A stretch of 64,000 bases of DNA from Plantago ovata (Eukaryota > Streptophyta > Magnoliopsida > Lamiales > Plantaginaceae). The notes below the pieces were generated by a model. It ran no database searches. It was not told where the DNA came from and saw only the letters and a list, made by a program, of their open reading frames with translations. This document shows, in pieces, positions 22,592 to 34,100 of the stretch (its first letter is position 1; every line of letters starts with the position of its first letter). The position numbers and the translations under genes were made by a program. The stretch covers positions 82,694,753 to 82,758,752 of the forward strand of contig CM051456.1 of the NCBI GenBank assembly GCA_028274465.1, given 5' to 3'.

Positions 22592-23618
22592 TTGCCCTGG
22601 TCTACACGGCCAGACGACTCAAACCTTACTTTGGGACAAGATAGTCGTTCTAACGAAGCAGCCCTTGAAGCAAGTATTGGGGAAACCAGAAAACTCAGGA
22701 AGATTGGCGAGATGGGCTATCGAATTAAGCGAATACGACATCGAGTATCAAGCACCGATGGCCAAAAAAGCCCAAGTCATAGTTGATTTCCTGGTCGAGT
22801 ATCCTTCCAAAGAAAAATCGGAGGAAGTCCCTCCGAAGGATCAGAAAGCGATGATGGTCGAGCATGATAAACCTCAAGCGAGTAACGCAAGGCGAGCTTT
22901 GGAAGATGCTTTGAAAGAGCTCAAAGAAATTTCTCAAAACAAGAGGAAGAGTCAAGAAGTCTTCATAGCCAAAGAAGCAAAAGATTCAAACGCGGAAGAG
23001 GTCGTCGCTCCCCAATCGAAAGACCTCGTAGACCATGGCAACACTTGGATCCTCCAAGTGGATGGTTCATCATCGGGAAAAAATAGAGGAATAGGCATCT
23101 ACTTCAAAAGCCCCGGAGGAGCAGAACTCGAGTATGTTGTAACACTGGACTTTCCAATGTCCAATAAAGAAGCCGAGTATGAAGCTATCCTCATAGCACT
23201 GCGCATGGCCAAAGCTCTCGATGTGGAAAAGCTACACCTCTTCACGGATTCACAATTAGCAGAAAAGCAAATCTCGGGGAAATTCTGAACAAAGAAAGAA
23301 TCCTTGGCCGAATACAAGAGCGTGATCACTGAAGAAATTCAAAATTTTGAAAGTTGTGAGATCGAGAAGTTCTCAAGAGATCTCAACCAACGGGCAGATG
23401 CACTCGCCAAGTATGCCTCGGCCTCAGGAGGAATAGATACCAGGAATGTAATACTCATGAAAATCAACGCGTCATCTCTATGGGCAGCTAAGCCAAACGT
23501 CTTGGCAGTAGACGATCGACGAAGCTGGATGCAAGGGATCGCAGCCTATCTCATGAAGGGTACCCTCCCGATAGACAAGGCAGAAGCAAGAAAGATCAAA
23601 GGGAAAGCTGGTCGATAG
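22592..23618 (+). pseudogene. Tat RNase H domain
   Basis: The RT-RNase H connection (22665 onward, ARWAIELSEYDIEYQAP) leads into RNase H: ILQVDGSSSGKNRGIGI, EAEYEAILIAL and FTDSQL supply the acidic catalytic residues, and LNQRADALAKYAS the last one. A TGA at 23286-23288 interrupts it just after the third acidic motif. The end is a frame break near 23617. The role would be degradation of RNA in RNA:DNA hybrids. Confidence 0.85.
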
Positions 23619-24749
23619 ATCGTCCAAGGAGATCACTTATACAAAAGATCATTTGAAGGTGTTTATCTCAGATGCGTACATGAACAAGAAGTTCCCACAA
23701 ACCCTGGAGAGATGCATCATGGAAGTTGCGGTGATCACGCAGGAGGGCGAACACTTGCCCAAAAGATTGTTCGACAAGGGTTTTACTGGCCGACCATCCG
23801 AGAGGATGCAACCCAATTTGTTCGACAGTGCGAAGAGTGTCAGCTACATGCAAACGTAACCAAAGTTCTTTCAAAGCCCCTCATGTCGATAACGATCACC
23901 TGCCCATTCGATATTTGGGGAATCGACATTGTTGGGCCTTTCCCGAAAGGAACCGGCCAGAAGAAATTTGTGATAGTAGCAATGGAGTACTTCAGCAAAT
24001 GGGCCGAAGTAGAGGCAGTATCCACGATTACCGAACAACGAGTAATGAACTTTGTATGGCGCAACATCGTTTGCCAGTTCGGGCTCCCAAGAGTGATCAT
24101 CTCCGATAACGGGTCGCAATTTTGCGGGCACAAGTTCAATGAATGGTGCCGAGCAATGATGATAGAGAGGAGATACACTTCGGTGGGACACCCCCAAGCC
24201 AATGGACAAACCGAGGCAGTTAACAAGATACTGGTTAAAAATTTGAAGAAGAGGTTCGCGACCAACAAAGATTGAGTCGATGAGCTAGATAGAGTACTTT
24301 GGGCATATCGCACTACCTCCAAAGTAGCGACCAGGGAAACTCCTTTTGCCTTGGTCTATGTATCGGAAGCAGTCATACCAGCAGAGGTAGCAGTGGAAAC
24401 ACTCAGAATCCAAGGGTATCAACCCGAGGACAATCACAATGCAAGGATGTTCGACTTGGAAACATTGGAGGAATCGAGGACCACCGTCGTCGCTAACATC
24501 TTGAGATACCAAGCTTTAATAGCCAAATCATATAACAAGCATGTCAAAGAAAGAGACTTCCAAGTTGGAGACTTAGTACTCAGAAGGGCAGACATTCTAA
24601 GCAAAGTCGAGAAGATGCAACCCAACTGGGAAGGTCCGTACAAAGTTGTAGACACAAGGTCCAACGGAAGCTACCTTCTTGAAGACATGGAAGGAAAAAG
24701 GTTGAAGAACTCGTGGAATACCATCAACCTTCAGAGGTTTTATGCCTGA
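23619..24749 (+). pseudogene. Tat integrase
   Basis: The HHCC zinc region (HHGSCGDHAGGRTLAQK then CEECQ, 23712-23860) is followed by the catalytic core with GIDIVGPFPKG (first Asp), VIISDNGSQF (second Asp) and QANGQTEAVNK (Glu). A TGA at 24273-24275 interrupts the core end. The C-terminal part (24351-24749, FQVGDLVLRRAD, GPYKVVD) follows in another frame and ends at 24749. The HHCC region is also frame-shifted from the preceding RNase H. The set of motifs is complete, so this was an autonomous element. Confidence 0.9.
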
Positions 24750-25540
24750 AGTGTTGCAGCTTGAAGAAATGTTTTGAAGTGCTCCTGTGGAAGGCCCGTA
24801 CCTCTTTTTGGAAGAGAAGTTCCTTGACCACCTTAAGGAAAGTCAGATCCCTTTTTGTTTTCAGTTTTAAGAAGCAAGAGCATTGCGGAAGAATGAGAGT
24901 ATGTAAGAAAACTGGCCTCGAAGCCCACCATTGTACTTGAATTTACGTCAAATCAATACAATGCATCACTTTCACTCATTCAGTTTTCTTTTAAGCAAAA
25001 AACAAGAGAAATGAAAGATCATCCGATCGGAAGTGTTGATGATATTTAAACTCGACCAGCTCTCCAGAAAATTCGATACATTGGTTAAAGTGAACGGGTT
25101 ATCGACCACATTCATGGCGCGATGACACATTTTCTTCGGGGAGTGTCATCAACAGTATTGGTGTCTTTATACAGACAAACAAAATTAGGAATCGCATTTG
25201 ATCACGATGATCGACCAACATGATCACGATGATCGACCAACAGTAAAAACACTTGTGTTTTTTTCGGAAAATTCTGCTGGTCAATAAACACACTTGTGTT
25301 TTTCTCGGAAGAGAAGATATGGTTGAATGATCGCTCTGAAGTGATCGGACACCATGTGGGTCGCTAATCGTTTGCAGGCAAAGATGGATCTTTCTAAATA
25401 TTTCTAAGTTATACGACATAACTAAAAGAAAGAAATATTATATAAGGACAGCAATCGAGCATATTCAAAGGGAAAACTTGTTCGTACAAATGCCGCCAAG
25501 GGCCGACTAGATTACTTGTTTGAAAATGAAAGCAATAATG
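24750..25540. other. Spacer between integrase and antisense gene
   Basis: No gene is seen. It contains a short direct repeat (gatcacgatgatcgaccaac at about 25200 and 25221) and acacttgtgttttt at about 25249 and 25291. It probably includes the 3' untranslated parts of both the sense genes and the antisense gene, which converge here. Confidence 0.5.
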
Positions 25541-28500
25541 TTACAACATTTCACCGAGCATACTCGGGCTTCGACGAGTGCGACTGGCGGTGAAGTCGCT
25601 CTGCCCACCTTGAGGGGTCGTCGCTCCCCACTGCTCCTCGGCGCTCTGCTGATCTCCCGCTCCATCTTTAGCTCGCGCCTCACTGATAGACTTCTCATAA
25701 GTCTTTAGTTCGGGCTCGATGAAGTCCGTAGGGCGACCATGGACTGGAGCGTTCACGATAATCCGGTCTTCGTTCCGAAGTGGGAACTTCTCGAACGGAA
25801 GTATAAGCCCTAGTCGCAAAACACTCGGCACCCAAGAAGGAAGGAGCGGAGCCTTACTTGGATAAGGAACAGTGGGATCGACAACCAACTCCCCGAACTC
25901 GCAGGCCCGGTGCATCTCGGTCATAACCGATTCTTCAGTATAGGGAGTGAAGTCCCCCCTTAAAAGCGGTTTTAGCTCCTCGGTTTCATCAGCATCGAAA
26001 TCCTCGGGAAGCAGATTTATGGCCTTGAGCTGATCGACCGCAGCAAAAAAGCCATCCTCGTGAGGACTATCCCTTGCCTCCTGCATAGCCATTTTATAGG
26101 AGTCAGACTCCTTGAAAGCTCGGGCTCCTTCCATCCTCGTACCCTGGAGGAGCGACAGGAGGCGATCCTTGAACTTGGTCATGGCGATCGAAAAGGTAGA
26201 GTAGGCACCCATATACCTGCTTGTTCGCGCCTTCTCTTTCTTAAGCTCCTTCTCCAAGAAATCAACCCGGGCGAGCGACTTCTTCATCTCCGACTCGGCG
26301 GTCTTATTTTTTGATCGCTCATCCGCCAAGTTTTTCTCCAGATCCTCGATCACTTTGGAGACATCGGAGCGATCAGCAACTATATGCCCATACTCCATCG
26401 TCAAGTCCTCGAGCTGTATAACATAAAAGATAGAAATGAGATGAAGAAACCGAGGAGAATAAAAAGGACTTAGTAAAATTTCGGAACTTGATTTATACCT
26501 CGCGCGAGCAGATACTCAGAGCGTGGGCTCGATCGAGGTCGGTCATCTGAATATACCGTTTCACCTCAGCATCCCGGTCAACCTCTTTGGATCTACTCTT
26601 CTTCCTCGCGGGATCGACTGAGGGACCAGATCTACCGAGTTCGAGGATCCTCTTTTGAGCCGTCGGCCTTTTTGCGGGGGCATTGCGAGCAGGAGCAGAT
26701 TGAGCAGGTTGCTTCTCGGGGTTCTTCGCGCGCTTGCCATGATCGACTGGGCCGGCAGCCACAACCTCAACATCGTCCGCAGGAGGAGCATTCCCCTCCT
26801 CGCTCATCTTATCCCGAAGAGTTGCGGTATTCTTCGGATGACTAAGGGGGATCTGACCGATCACCTTGGTGCTCTTTCCAGCTAATCGCGCCTTGCGGCG
26901 AGCTTCTTCCTTTGCTTTCAGTGTCTCGTTCATTATCCAAGTAAACCAATATTCTACGAGAAAGAAAAAGCGAACAAGTTAGTAAGAAGAGCGAATACAG
27001 TTAAAAGAGAAGCTGGAGCGATTACGGTTAAAAGTAAAGCATGCAATTTTCAAGCACAAGTACCAAATGTTTGCAAGTTACCAAAAAGATAATCTTTCTC
27101 GAAACTTGGTCGAAATCCAGTATACACAGGAGCGGACATCCCAGCGAGATAAGGGAGCGGCTGAAGAACAAGCCCCCAGTAGAAGTATTATTGAGCAAGG
27201 TCGCTCTCATTCTCAGCCTGCAGCGCGAGTACGCAGTCGTCCAAAGTTTCGGGCACTGGGTGTTTCTTCCCTATCGATCCTCAATAAAAGAGCTTGGGAA
27301 CATCCCATTTTGCGTCCTCATCGCTCATACCGGGAAGCTTCTTCTTCTTGACATAGATATACCTGTGCCACCACCGATAACCCGAGGAAGAAGGCGCGTC
27401 CTTGATGAACAAGAAGCCGGGGCGAGTAGAGAAGTAGTAGAAGAATTTATTGCCTCCGCTCATTGACACGCGGAATATATGATTGAAATTCTGGAAATTG
27501 AGCTCGATCCCTTTCTTCTGGCAGTAAACGCCGAAACAGATAAGAGTCCCGAACGAGCTGGGGATCAATTGCCAAGGAGCGATCCCAAGTTGATTAAAGA
27601 TGTCTTTAAAGGCATCGCAGAAAGGAAGATACATCCTCGCTCCAATGCTAAAAGATGTACGACCATGTAGCCCGGGGGAGCATTATAAAATGTCTGATCG
27701 CGATGGGGAATAAGGATGTCGATCACATCCTCATCGAGACTGTAGTTAGACCGAATGGTTGGAATCTCCTTCTCGAGCACGGTAGAGGCAGTGGTCGGAA
27801 TCATACCATCCTCGTTGCGCTCGCCCTCAGGGTCGGGAAGATCAACATCTAAAGGACCACGAGTAAATTTCTTCTCGGTGGCCTTAGTGATTTTAACCTC
27901 ATCGTCATCCTCGACCGGCTCTGTCGCCTTCCTCTTTGAGCGACCAGATTTCCTTTTGTTAGCTTTGCTAGAAGCGTCCTCCTGATCTTCGATCACAATG
28001 GGAGCGTCCTCCGTTTGATTATCGACCCCGGGAAACTCGAAGTTGATAGTCCGAGGATCTATAGAGTGATAGCTTGTTTCTTCATCCTCTCGACCACCAT
28101 ACTTAGCTTGGAACGCCGGGTCATAAAATGAAGCCCCATCGTTCCTTGGAAGGGACGGGGACCTTCTGCTGCTCGGACTAGCTTCATCCCGATGACTGTC
28201 CTCATCATCAGAGGAGATTATCGTCCTCCCCGTGGTTTGAGGAGGGAAGGTAACTCGACGACTTGGCTCCGGAAGAGCGACCTGTAAAGGGTTAGGGCTA
28301 AGAGTATCATCTTCAGAGTCCCCTTCCTCGCTGTCTTCAGCTTGTTTAGAGTGTTCGCCCTCCTCGAACACTGCAATAGCGGGGACCGGACGGTCGGTGT
28401 CGTCCATATTTTCTACATGGATTGCTAAGGGATCCACTACATCCCGAGCGTGGTAATAGCGACCTCTGACATGAGCGGCTTGCATCATGAGGTCATGGGG

Positions 28501-28863
28501 AATGCCAGTATCAGGAGGACCTCCCTCAGCCTCTGTTCGATCATCAATAAAATCATCATCGCTCCTTCTTTGCCTCTTACGAGGTTGCAACCTGTACTCG
28601 GCAGCCTCCTCCTCAGATTCCTCAGAAAAGCGAGCCACTTCCTCGGCCTCACACTCCTCTTTACCCTCCTCGCTCTCACCACCAGATGCTCGCTCTTCAT
28701 CCTCACCATCCTGGTCATTCAGGTTCTCCTCGGCCTCAAAAAAAGGCTCTATCGTGTTGTCGAGGAACCCGATCGATAGTGACGTCCCGGGTGACGCATC
28801 ATGGTCGGACCCATAGTCCTCAGCCTCGCGACGATTTTGGCTATCCTTGCTCCTCTCGGACAT
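25541..28863 (-). pseudogene. Antisense gene of the Tat element (aORF)
   Basis: It runs opposite to gag-pol. The first exon starts at ATG 28863 (acidic, Ser/Glu-rich, with the basic run KRKSGRSKRKATE). Near its end it has FYNAPPGYMVVHLLALERG, then shifts frame near 27640 into LPFCDAFKDIFNQLGIAPWQL and FYYFSTRPGFL. This resembles the domain named putative gypsy-type transposon (Transposase_28) that occurs in antisense genes of Tat elements. Later exons are 26933-26493 (basic, KRPTAQKRILELG) and 26404-25541 with a coiled coil (VIEDLEKNLADERSKNK). Its function is unknown in the family. Exon limits other than the start are approximate. Confidence 0.75.
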
Positions 28864-29488
28864 CCTAAGGGTAACGCCAGAAAAAAGGTGAGAGGGTGGT
28901 TATATGTCCGAGAGGTCAGTTTATGTATATTCAATTTGTTCGACCCGTCGAACGGAGAAAAATCGCAAAAGAAGAATGCCATTCAAGAAGTTATTCTATG
29001 TAAATAAAGGGCGAGCACACAAGGGCGACCAACCGCCTTAATACAAAAGAGCGACCAACCGCTCTGGAGCGAACATGCATATTTAAACTTATTCTATAGG
29101 AGGCAAGGGGAATGACAGAAAATAAAGGGTAGTAACAAGCATACGATGAAAGGAGTCTAAAAAGGAAGAATTAGAGCAAAAATAAAGAAGGGCATGCCAT
29201 TTAAAACCTCCGGCAACCGGAGTAAATTCCGACCAAAACACGGCGAGAGGCATTCGGGCGAAAATTGAGAAATTAAAGCATGAAGAAAAAGGACTTACTT
29301 GTTTAAAGGTGTTTGAACAGTCGTAGAAGTCAAGCTCTGCCCGGAAACATCGACGGTTGCCGGAAAAAGTGAACTCTTGGTAATCGGAATGCTCCTCGCT
29401 CGCTAGGGAAGGTGGTCGATCACTCCGATTAGGTCTGAAAGAAGGTTTGGCGAAAAGTGAAAAATGAATTGGTCCACGCCTATTTATA
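28864..29488 (-). promoter_or_regulatory. Promoter and leader intron of the antisense gene
   Basis: On the minus strand a TATA box TATAAATA (29481-29488) is followed by a leader. A donor GTAAGT lies at about 29299-29294, and a CTTAG acceptor sits immediately before the ATG context at 28863. This gives a 5' untranslated exon of roughly 150 bp and an intron of about 430 bp. The arrangement suggests the antisense gene has its own promoter rather than being chance open frame. Confidence 0.6.
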
Positions 29489-30082
29489 GAAGGGTATCTC
29501 GGGAATTCGAACCGTCGTTTACCCCCGTCCGATCTGGGACGAACACGTGTCCACATCCGACGGTTAAGATCACAGCCGCCGCTTGAAAAGACGATTCTGC
29601 CCCTCACGCTCACGAATCGGCCCATGGTGTCGGTGGCCCGCGAATTACCTGTTCTCCTACGTAATTCGTGTAACGGGAAGAGTTACAGTGATAAAAAATA
29701 AGAAATTCTCGATCATTCAGCCTAGAGCGACCAGCCAGAAAGAAAAGTAATCACACAAGAAATTCATGCCTATTAAATGATCGAGCGACGAGCCAAGAGA
29801 AGAAAGCGAGGAGAACGAAAAAATCGACGACCGTATTTCTACCTTACAACGCTCACCCGGATCCGATCTCTACCCAGAAAACATACCTCTTTTTATTAAG
29901 GTCCGAGCACCGTCTCCTCGGACCCTATAAAAGGGGGGGAGGGAGGGATAGGAGGAGGGAAAACTAATAAGGCATAAATACGGAATTCTTTTTTCGCCAA
30001 CCACTAGTCGAGACATTTTTACAAAGTGCTCAACCAGACTTTTAAATAGTTCCACAACTATCTTCTACAAAGATGCTTGGAA
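29489..30082 (+). other. 3' non-coding zone of Tat with hairpin and G-run tract
   Basis: No gene is seen. A 7-bp-stem inverted repeat gtccgag...ctcggac (29901-29923) leads directly into tataaaa and a purine tract with G-runs of 7, 3, 3, 2, 2 and 3 (29933-29959). The tract could form a G-quadruplex on the plus strand. It lies about 140 bp upstream of the polypurine tract. Confidence 0.55.
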
Positions 30083-30096
30083 ACTAGGGGGACATA
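30083..30096 (+). other. Tat polypurine tract
   Basis: The G-rich stretch aactagggggacat ends at the 3' LTR boundary. This is the expected primer site for plus-strand DNA synthesis. Confidence 0.8.
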
Positions 30097-30889
30097 TGTT
30101 AGTATTCAAATATGTCCAGCCCGTATTTACGAACTAGAGCGGCCTAAGAGCGCGATAGATCCCTAAAAGACTGTCCCTCGAAGGGCTCGACCACCCTTCC
30201 AAGTACGTCACTAGAAGGTGGCTCGACCACCCTTACAAAGGATAAGCTGAGAAGGCGACTGAGAACCATGTCTAGGGAGCGACCACCCTTGGTGGTCTAT
30301 CGAGGACCTTACGTCAAGGAAATACCCTCAAAGGACAACTAGGCAAGGCCCTGGTGGAGCTATAGATCGTGAGGAAGGCTCGAGCACCTAGGTCCACCAC
30401 AACTGGTCGGTCATTAGGCGGCCCGCCTTCTGGAAGGATCCATCAAGTCTCGAAATGCCTAAAGTGCCCTCCAAACCATAGGTCAGATCTTTGGGTCAAA
30501 GCCCATAGACCTCCTTAATGGGCTTGGGCCAAAGAAGGTTTTAATCTCAGCCGGACACGTGTCACGATCCTACAAAAAGTGACAATAAAATACTCGGAGT
30601 ATATAAGGAGGCCTCATTCATTACCCAGCGGGTAAGCAATCAATACTCACCTACACTCAATATTTCTCTCACTAGGGAACCCTACAACTCCCTACTCGTA
30701 AAGTCGACACTCCGGTCTGATATACGACAGACCGGGTAATAGACACTGACCCCCCCCTCTAGTGGATTTCAGGTACTGAAGGACTTTATACTTATACTCA
30801 AATGAACACCCTATGAGCGGAGATTGGAGTGTTACCCTTTGAAGAAGACTTGTAACGAATTAGAACAGTGAACGAATTACCATTCAACA
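30097..30889 (+). repeat. 3' LTR of the Tat element
   Basis: It is 793 bp, aligned end to end with 9505-10299, from TGTTAGTATT to ...ATTCAACA. It is preceded by the polypurine tract at 30085-30096. The C-run is shorter than in the 5' copy. Confidence 0.95.
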
Positions 30890-31119
30890 GAAATCACGGT
30901 TGTTCTTAATAAAATTTTGACTATCCACGTGCCTTCCATGTAAAAGATCATCTAGCATCCTAGGAGGAGGTCGTACGCAAGGCAACTGAACTTTACCACG
31001 GTTGCAACACTGACTGAATTCAGGATTTCCATTAGATGAATTTTTCACCTTTTCAGCAAACCACATTAGAGCACCACAAAATGGACACTTATATGTTGGA
31101 TAACCCAAATCCTCATACG
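30890..31119 (-). pseudogene. RepHel exon right of the Tat insertion
   Basis: It encodes EDLGYPTYKCPFCGALMWF and, farther on, a CC pair followed by PPRMLDDLLHG. This is the Cys-containing segment that precedes the Helitron-like N domain in plant RepHel proteins. The acceptor GCATTCAG lies just upstream of 31119. At the other end the frame runs to NNRDF and continues at 9504 with YNMMF once the element and one copy of the 5-bp duplication are discounted. Confidence 0.9.
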
Positions 31120-31204
31120 CTGAATGCATGATAAGAACAGTTTATAAATATACTAAAACGTGAATAAGCATTATGAAAATGAAACATATTAGAGTGCATA
31201 TCTT

Positions 31205-32400
31205 TACCAACAACATCAACACCAACAGTCCGTCTAGCTATCAACTCATTCTTCTTTTTATTGCGAACCATTGCTACTTTCCGTTTTTCCCTTGCAACAG
31301 CAGCAGAAGAAGACTCTGGAATGTCTAGCGATACACCTCTAATCTACTTAATTGCATATTTATCAAGAAGCATATCTATACGTAAATTATATATCTCCAA
31401 ACAATATTTTATCTCAACCAGTGCAGTAATACGTACAATATAAGAATATCAATGAGACCAAATTTAAAAGACTAAACGCAGCATGCTAATACAAAATAAT
31501 TTGGCTTACCGTATTGAAGATTAGGCTCACTATAAGAAATGAGTTGGTTCGGACGTGATGGCAACATGCGTTTGTTCTGTCGAACAGTCCGTCTATTGAG
31601 TCTATTGAATTTGGTCACTGCTCTATAAGCTTTGTCGGATGTACCTTTAAATACAATTCTTAGAAATCACGATGAAGATAGAATAAGATGAGTATAACTA
31701 TAGAGATCATATTAAATTCCCAATTAAATTTACCGTTGTCGGTTGATACCACATCGATACTTCTCATCTCATGCGCTATATCTCTCCTTAGGCTCTCAAG
31801 TACCTCTACATCTAGCACAGATCTTCTCTTCGGAGCGCAGGGCGTAGAAGACAAAGAACTATGGAACAAAGTATTTCCTACAACATCAACAATACATTTG
31901 AATTACTAAAATATATAACTTAGTAATATATATACACGTAGAATTCCATTGTGAGTGAGTAACAACTAATTACCATTGGTAGCGGAGATATAACAGTATT
32001 AACTTCATCCGGAGAGCTCTCTGGAGAATTCTCGAGTATAAAGAACTGCACAGGTTCATGTGAAGGCGTGGCCCTACATGTTGGCGTAATAGGGCTGGGG
32101 TACGGGGAATTGTGGTGGCGAACAAACGGTAAGGAAGACTTAGAAGCCACCGAAGCTTGAACCTTAGTGGTTCCAACCACACCAGGACTTGAACAGTTGT
32201 CAAGGAGGAAACTTGATATAGGATATTGTAAAGGAAAAGTACCTAGGGATATAGGAGCGTAACCTGGCGGTGGAGGCAGAGAGGGTCGTGTGACATTATA
32301 TGGAATTCCATGCGGTTGTGTAGGATTGTAATATTGCGGAATAATGACATGTCCAGATGAATTGGCCTTCATATTCGATGTTGCCCCGTACATTGAACTT
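31205..32400 (-). pseudogene. RepHel N-terminal exons
   Basis: Four exon-like stretches in coding order: about 32400-31965 (proline-rich, LPPPPGYAPISLGT), 31875-31730 (KRRSVLDVEVLESLRRDIA), 31650-31509 (NRLNRRTVRQNKRM, basic) and 31341-31208 (basic, REKRKVAMVRNKKKNE). They end at plausible GT donors and run in the same orientation towards the Cys-rich exon. Low complexity and basic runs suit a DNA-binding or disordered N-terminus. Exon limits are estimated by eye. Confidence 0.6.
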
Positions 32401-32534
32401 GCTATAAATCCACGAATGTCAAAATCAAGTTATTGGAATTCCATTAAGCGCTGAACTTGCTACTACTAATTAAAGACATTCACTAATATAAATTTAATTT
32501 ACGTGAAAAGTAAAATGAAATGATATTATCATAC

Positions 32535-33810
32535 CAGTGCCAACAATGGACGATGAGTTAATTTGATTTTCATCTTGAGTAACAGTGTTGACGGAAGATT
32601 GAGATAGATGTCTCAACGAACGTCCAAGAGTATTGACATAGTCAATACTACTACTCACATGAACATCGATCAATTTAACTAAAAAAAAAAAAAAAACTTA
32701 CAATACGTTAGACATAATCCAAATCTTATCCAAATTAACACATAATGTGGAGTATCGCCATACAGAAAAACATACCATTTGTAACGTCACTAAGCGACGA
32801 TAAGCTATCATTCACTCTTAGCCTTTTTTTGGATTTAGTGACTTTGCGTGATGAATTTGTATTCGAATTGCTCTCTGCTTCTATTATAGAACCTGTTGTA
32901 AAAATCAAAGTGACAGTATAATTAGAGCCGGAGAAAAAGCAAACATTACTCGATTAGCATCATTTTCTAGCTGAAAAATCAAACAAACAATATATGAGAC
33001 ATAATAATAATTTCAGAAAATACCATATATATAACTAATGTGACTACTTAAAAGAAAACACATACCATTTGTGATATCACTAAGTGGTGATAAGTTCCTA
33101 ACACTATTGCTTCTTGGCCTCTTCGATGTAATCACACCACCAGAAGCTCCATTAACATTGTTCGAATGAGAAGTAGCATTAACACTATTTTCAGAATTTT
33201 CTATAGAAATTCTCCTATCATCAGGATCAAACCTCTTGCGATTAGTATCCATGGAGAAATCTGTATGCATAAATTGATTAAGAGATGTCAATAAATTAGA
33301 AACATACCAGTAAAATTGATTGGTGATGAGATACAGACTATTAGTAGAAACATACCAGTGAACGGTGATGAGATAATTTGATTCTCATCTTGAGTACAAC
33401 TATTGATAGAGGGTCGAGAAAGATGTCTCGAAGAATGATTAGAATCAACATAATCACTTCTATGAATTACATTAGAATTGAAGGGAGTAGCTGAAAAAGA
33501 TATCAAACAATTTATGAGACATAATCAAAATTTCAGCAAGAACCATTTATATGACTAATTTGAATTTCTATAAGAAAACACATACCATTTGTAATATCAC
33601 TAAGTGGTGATAAGTTCCTAACACCATTGCCTCTTGGCCTCTTTGATATAATCACACCATCAGAAACTCCATTAGCATTGCTCAAATGAGAAGCTGCATC
33701 ACAACTATTTTCAGTATTTCCAGTATAAATTCGCGTATCATTACAATTGGACGTCTTGCGATTAGTATCCTAGAGAATCTTGTATGCATAAACTGATTAA
33801 GAGATGAAAA
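32535..33810 (-). repeat. Duplicated exon modules at the 5' end of RepHel
   Basis: Two exon types alternate. Type A is at 33800-33580, 33280-33059 and 32890-32772. The middle copy encodes LSPLSDITNG near its end, the third encodes the diverged SSLSDVTNG, and the first is frame-damaged. Type B is at 33490-33358 and 32680-32535 and encodes TQDENQI followed by SS. The first two A copies plus their upstream introns repeat with a period of 521 bp. Each copy ends near a GTATG-type donor. The small modules could add repeated short motifs to the protein or be non-functional local duplications. Confidence 0.7.
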
Positions 33811-34100
33811 TAATTTAGAGAAATGTATCCGTCGAATAAGCAGCAAATTAAAATCAATATCTATACACACAAACAGATATGTCATTGACATTTTCATTCT
33901 AAATATGTCATTGATACTGAATAATAAACACATGCATAATTACTATTGCTACTTACTAAAATTACTTTGCAAATCTTGGAATATGCACATGAATATATAT
34001 GCTAAGTATATAGTAGATTTGGAAATAATAAACACCGAATTAAATGAAACATTTCATCAAAAAACAATCGGGTGTAAACATGATCTATCAAATTCGAGTG

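Larger units (their letters stand above)
9505..30889 (+). mobile_element. Tat-type Ty3-gypsy retrotransposon, 21.4 kb with nested inserts
   Basis: The flanking LTRs (9505-10299 and 30097-30889) differ by about 22 substitutions and 2 indels counted by eye. Gene order is gag, protease, reverse transcriptase, RNase H, integrase, then an antisense gene before the 3' LTR, as in the Tat lineage. The 5-bp flanks are GTAAT on the left and GAAAT on the right, one mismatch, consistent with an aged target-site duplication. It is inserted in an exon of the Helitron RepHel gene. All coding parts carry stops or frameshifts. Removing the two solo LTRs and the nested Athila-like element leaves about 13.4 kb. 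Confidence 0.9.
4952..33810 (-). pseudogene. Helitron Rep/helicase (RepHel) gene, broken
   Basis: This encoded the rolling-circle replication initiator fused to a PIF1-type 5'-3' DNA helicase that moves Helitrons. In coding order there are N-terminal exons (33810 to about 31205), an exon with a Cys-rich motif (31119-30890) continuing at 9504-9302, exons 9177-8960, 8820-8112 (Helitron-like N domain), 8010-7650 (HUH Rep motif), 7567-6732, 6656-5860 and 5781-4952 (helicase). Most junctions have GT and AG. Defects are the Tat element inserted at 9504/30890, frameshifts near 9375 and 8600, and in-frame stops at 8335-8337, 8308-8310 and 7287-7289. The protein cannot be made, so this copy is non-autonomous. 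Confidence 0.9.

Noticed and set aside
29089-29625. A 178-codon minus-strand frame upstream of the antisense gene
   Set aside because: It overlaps the TATA box, leader and leader intron of the antisense gene and shows no recognisable domain.
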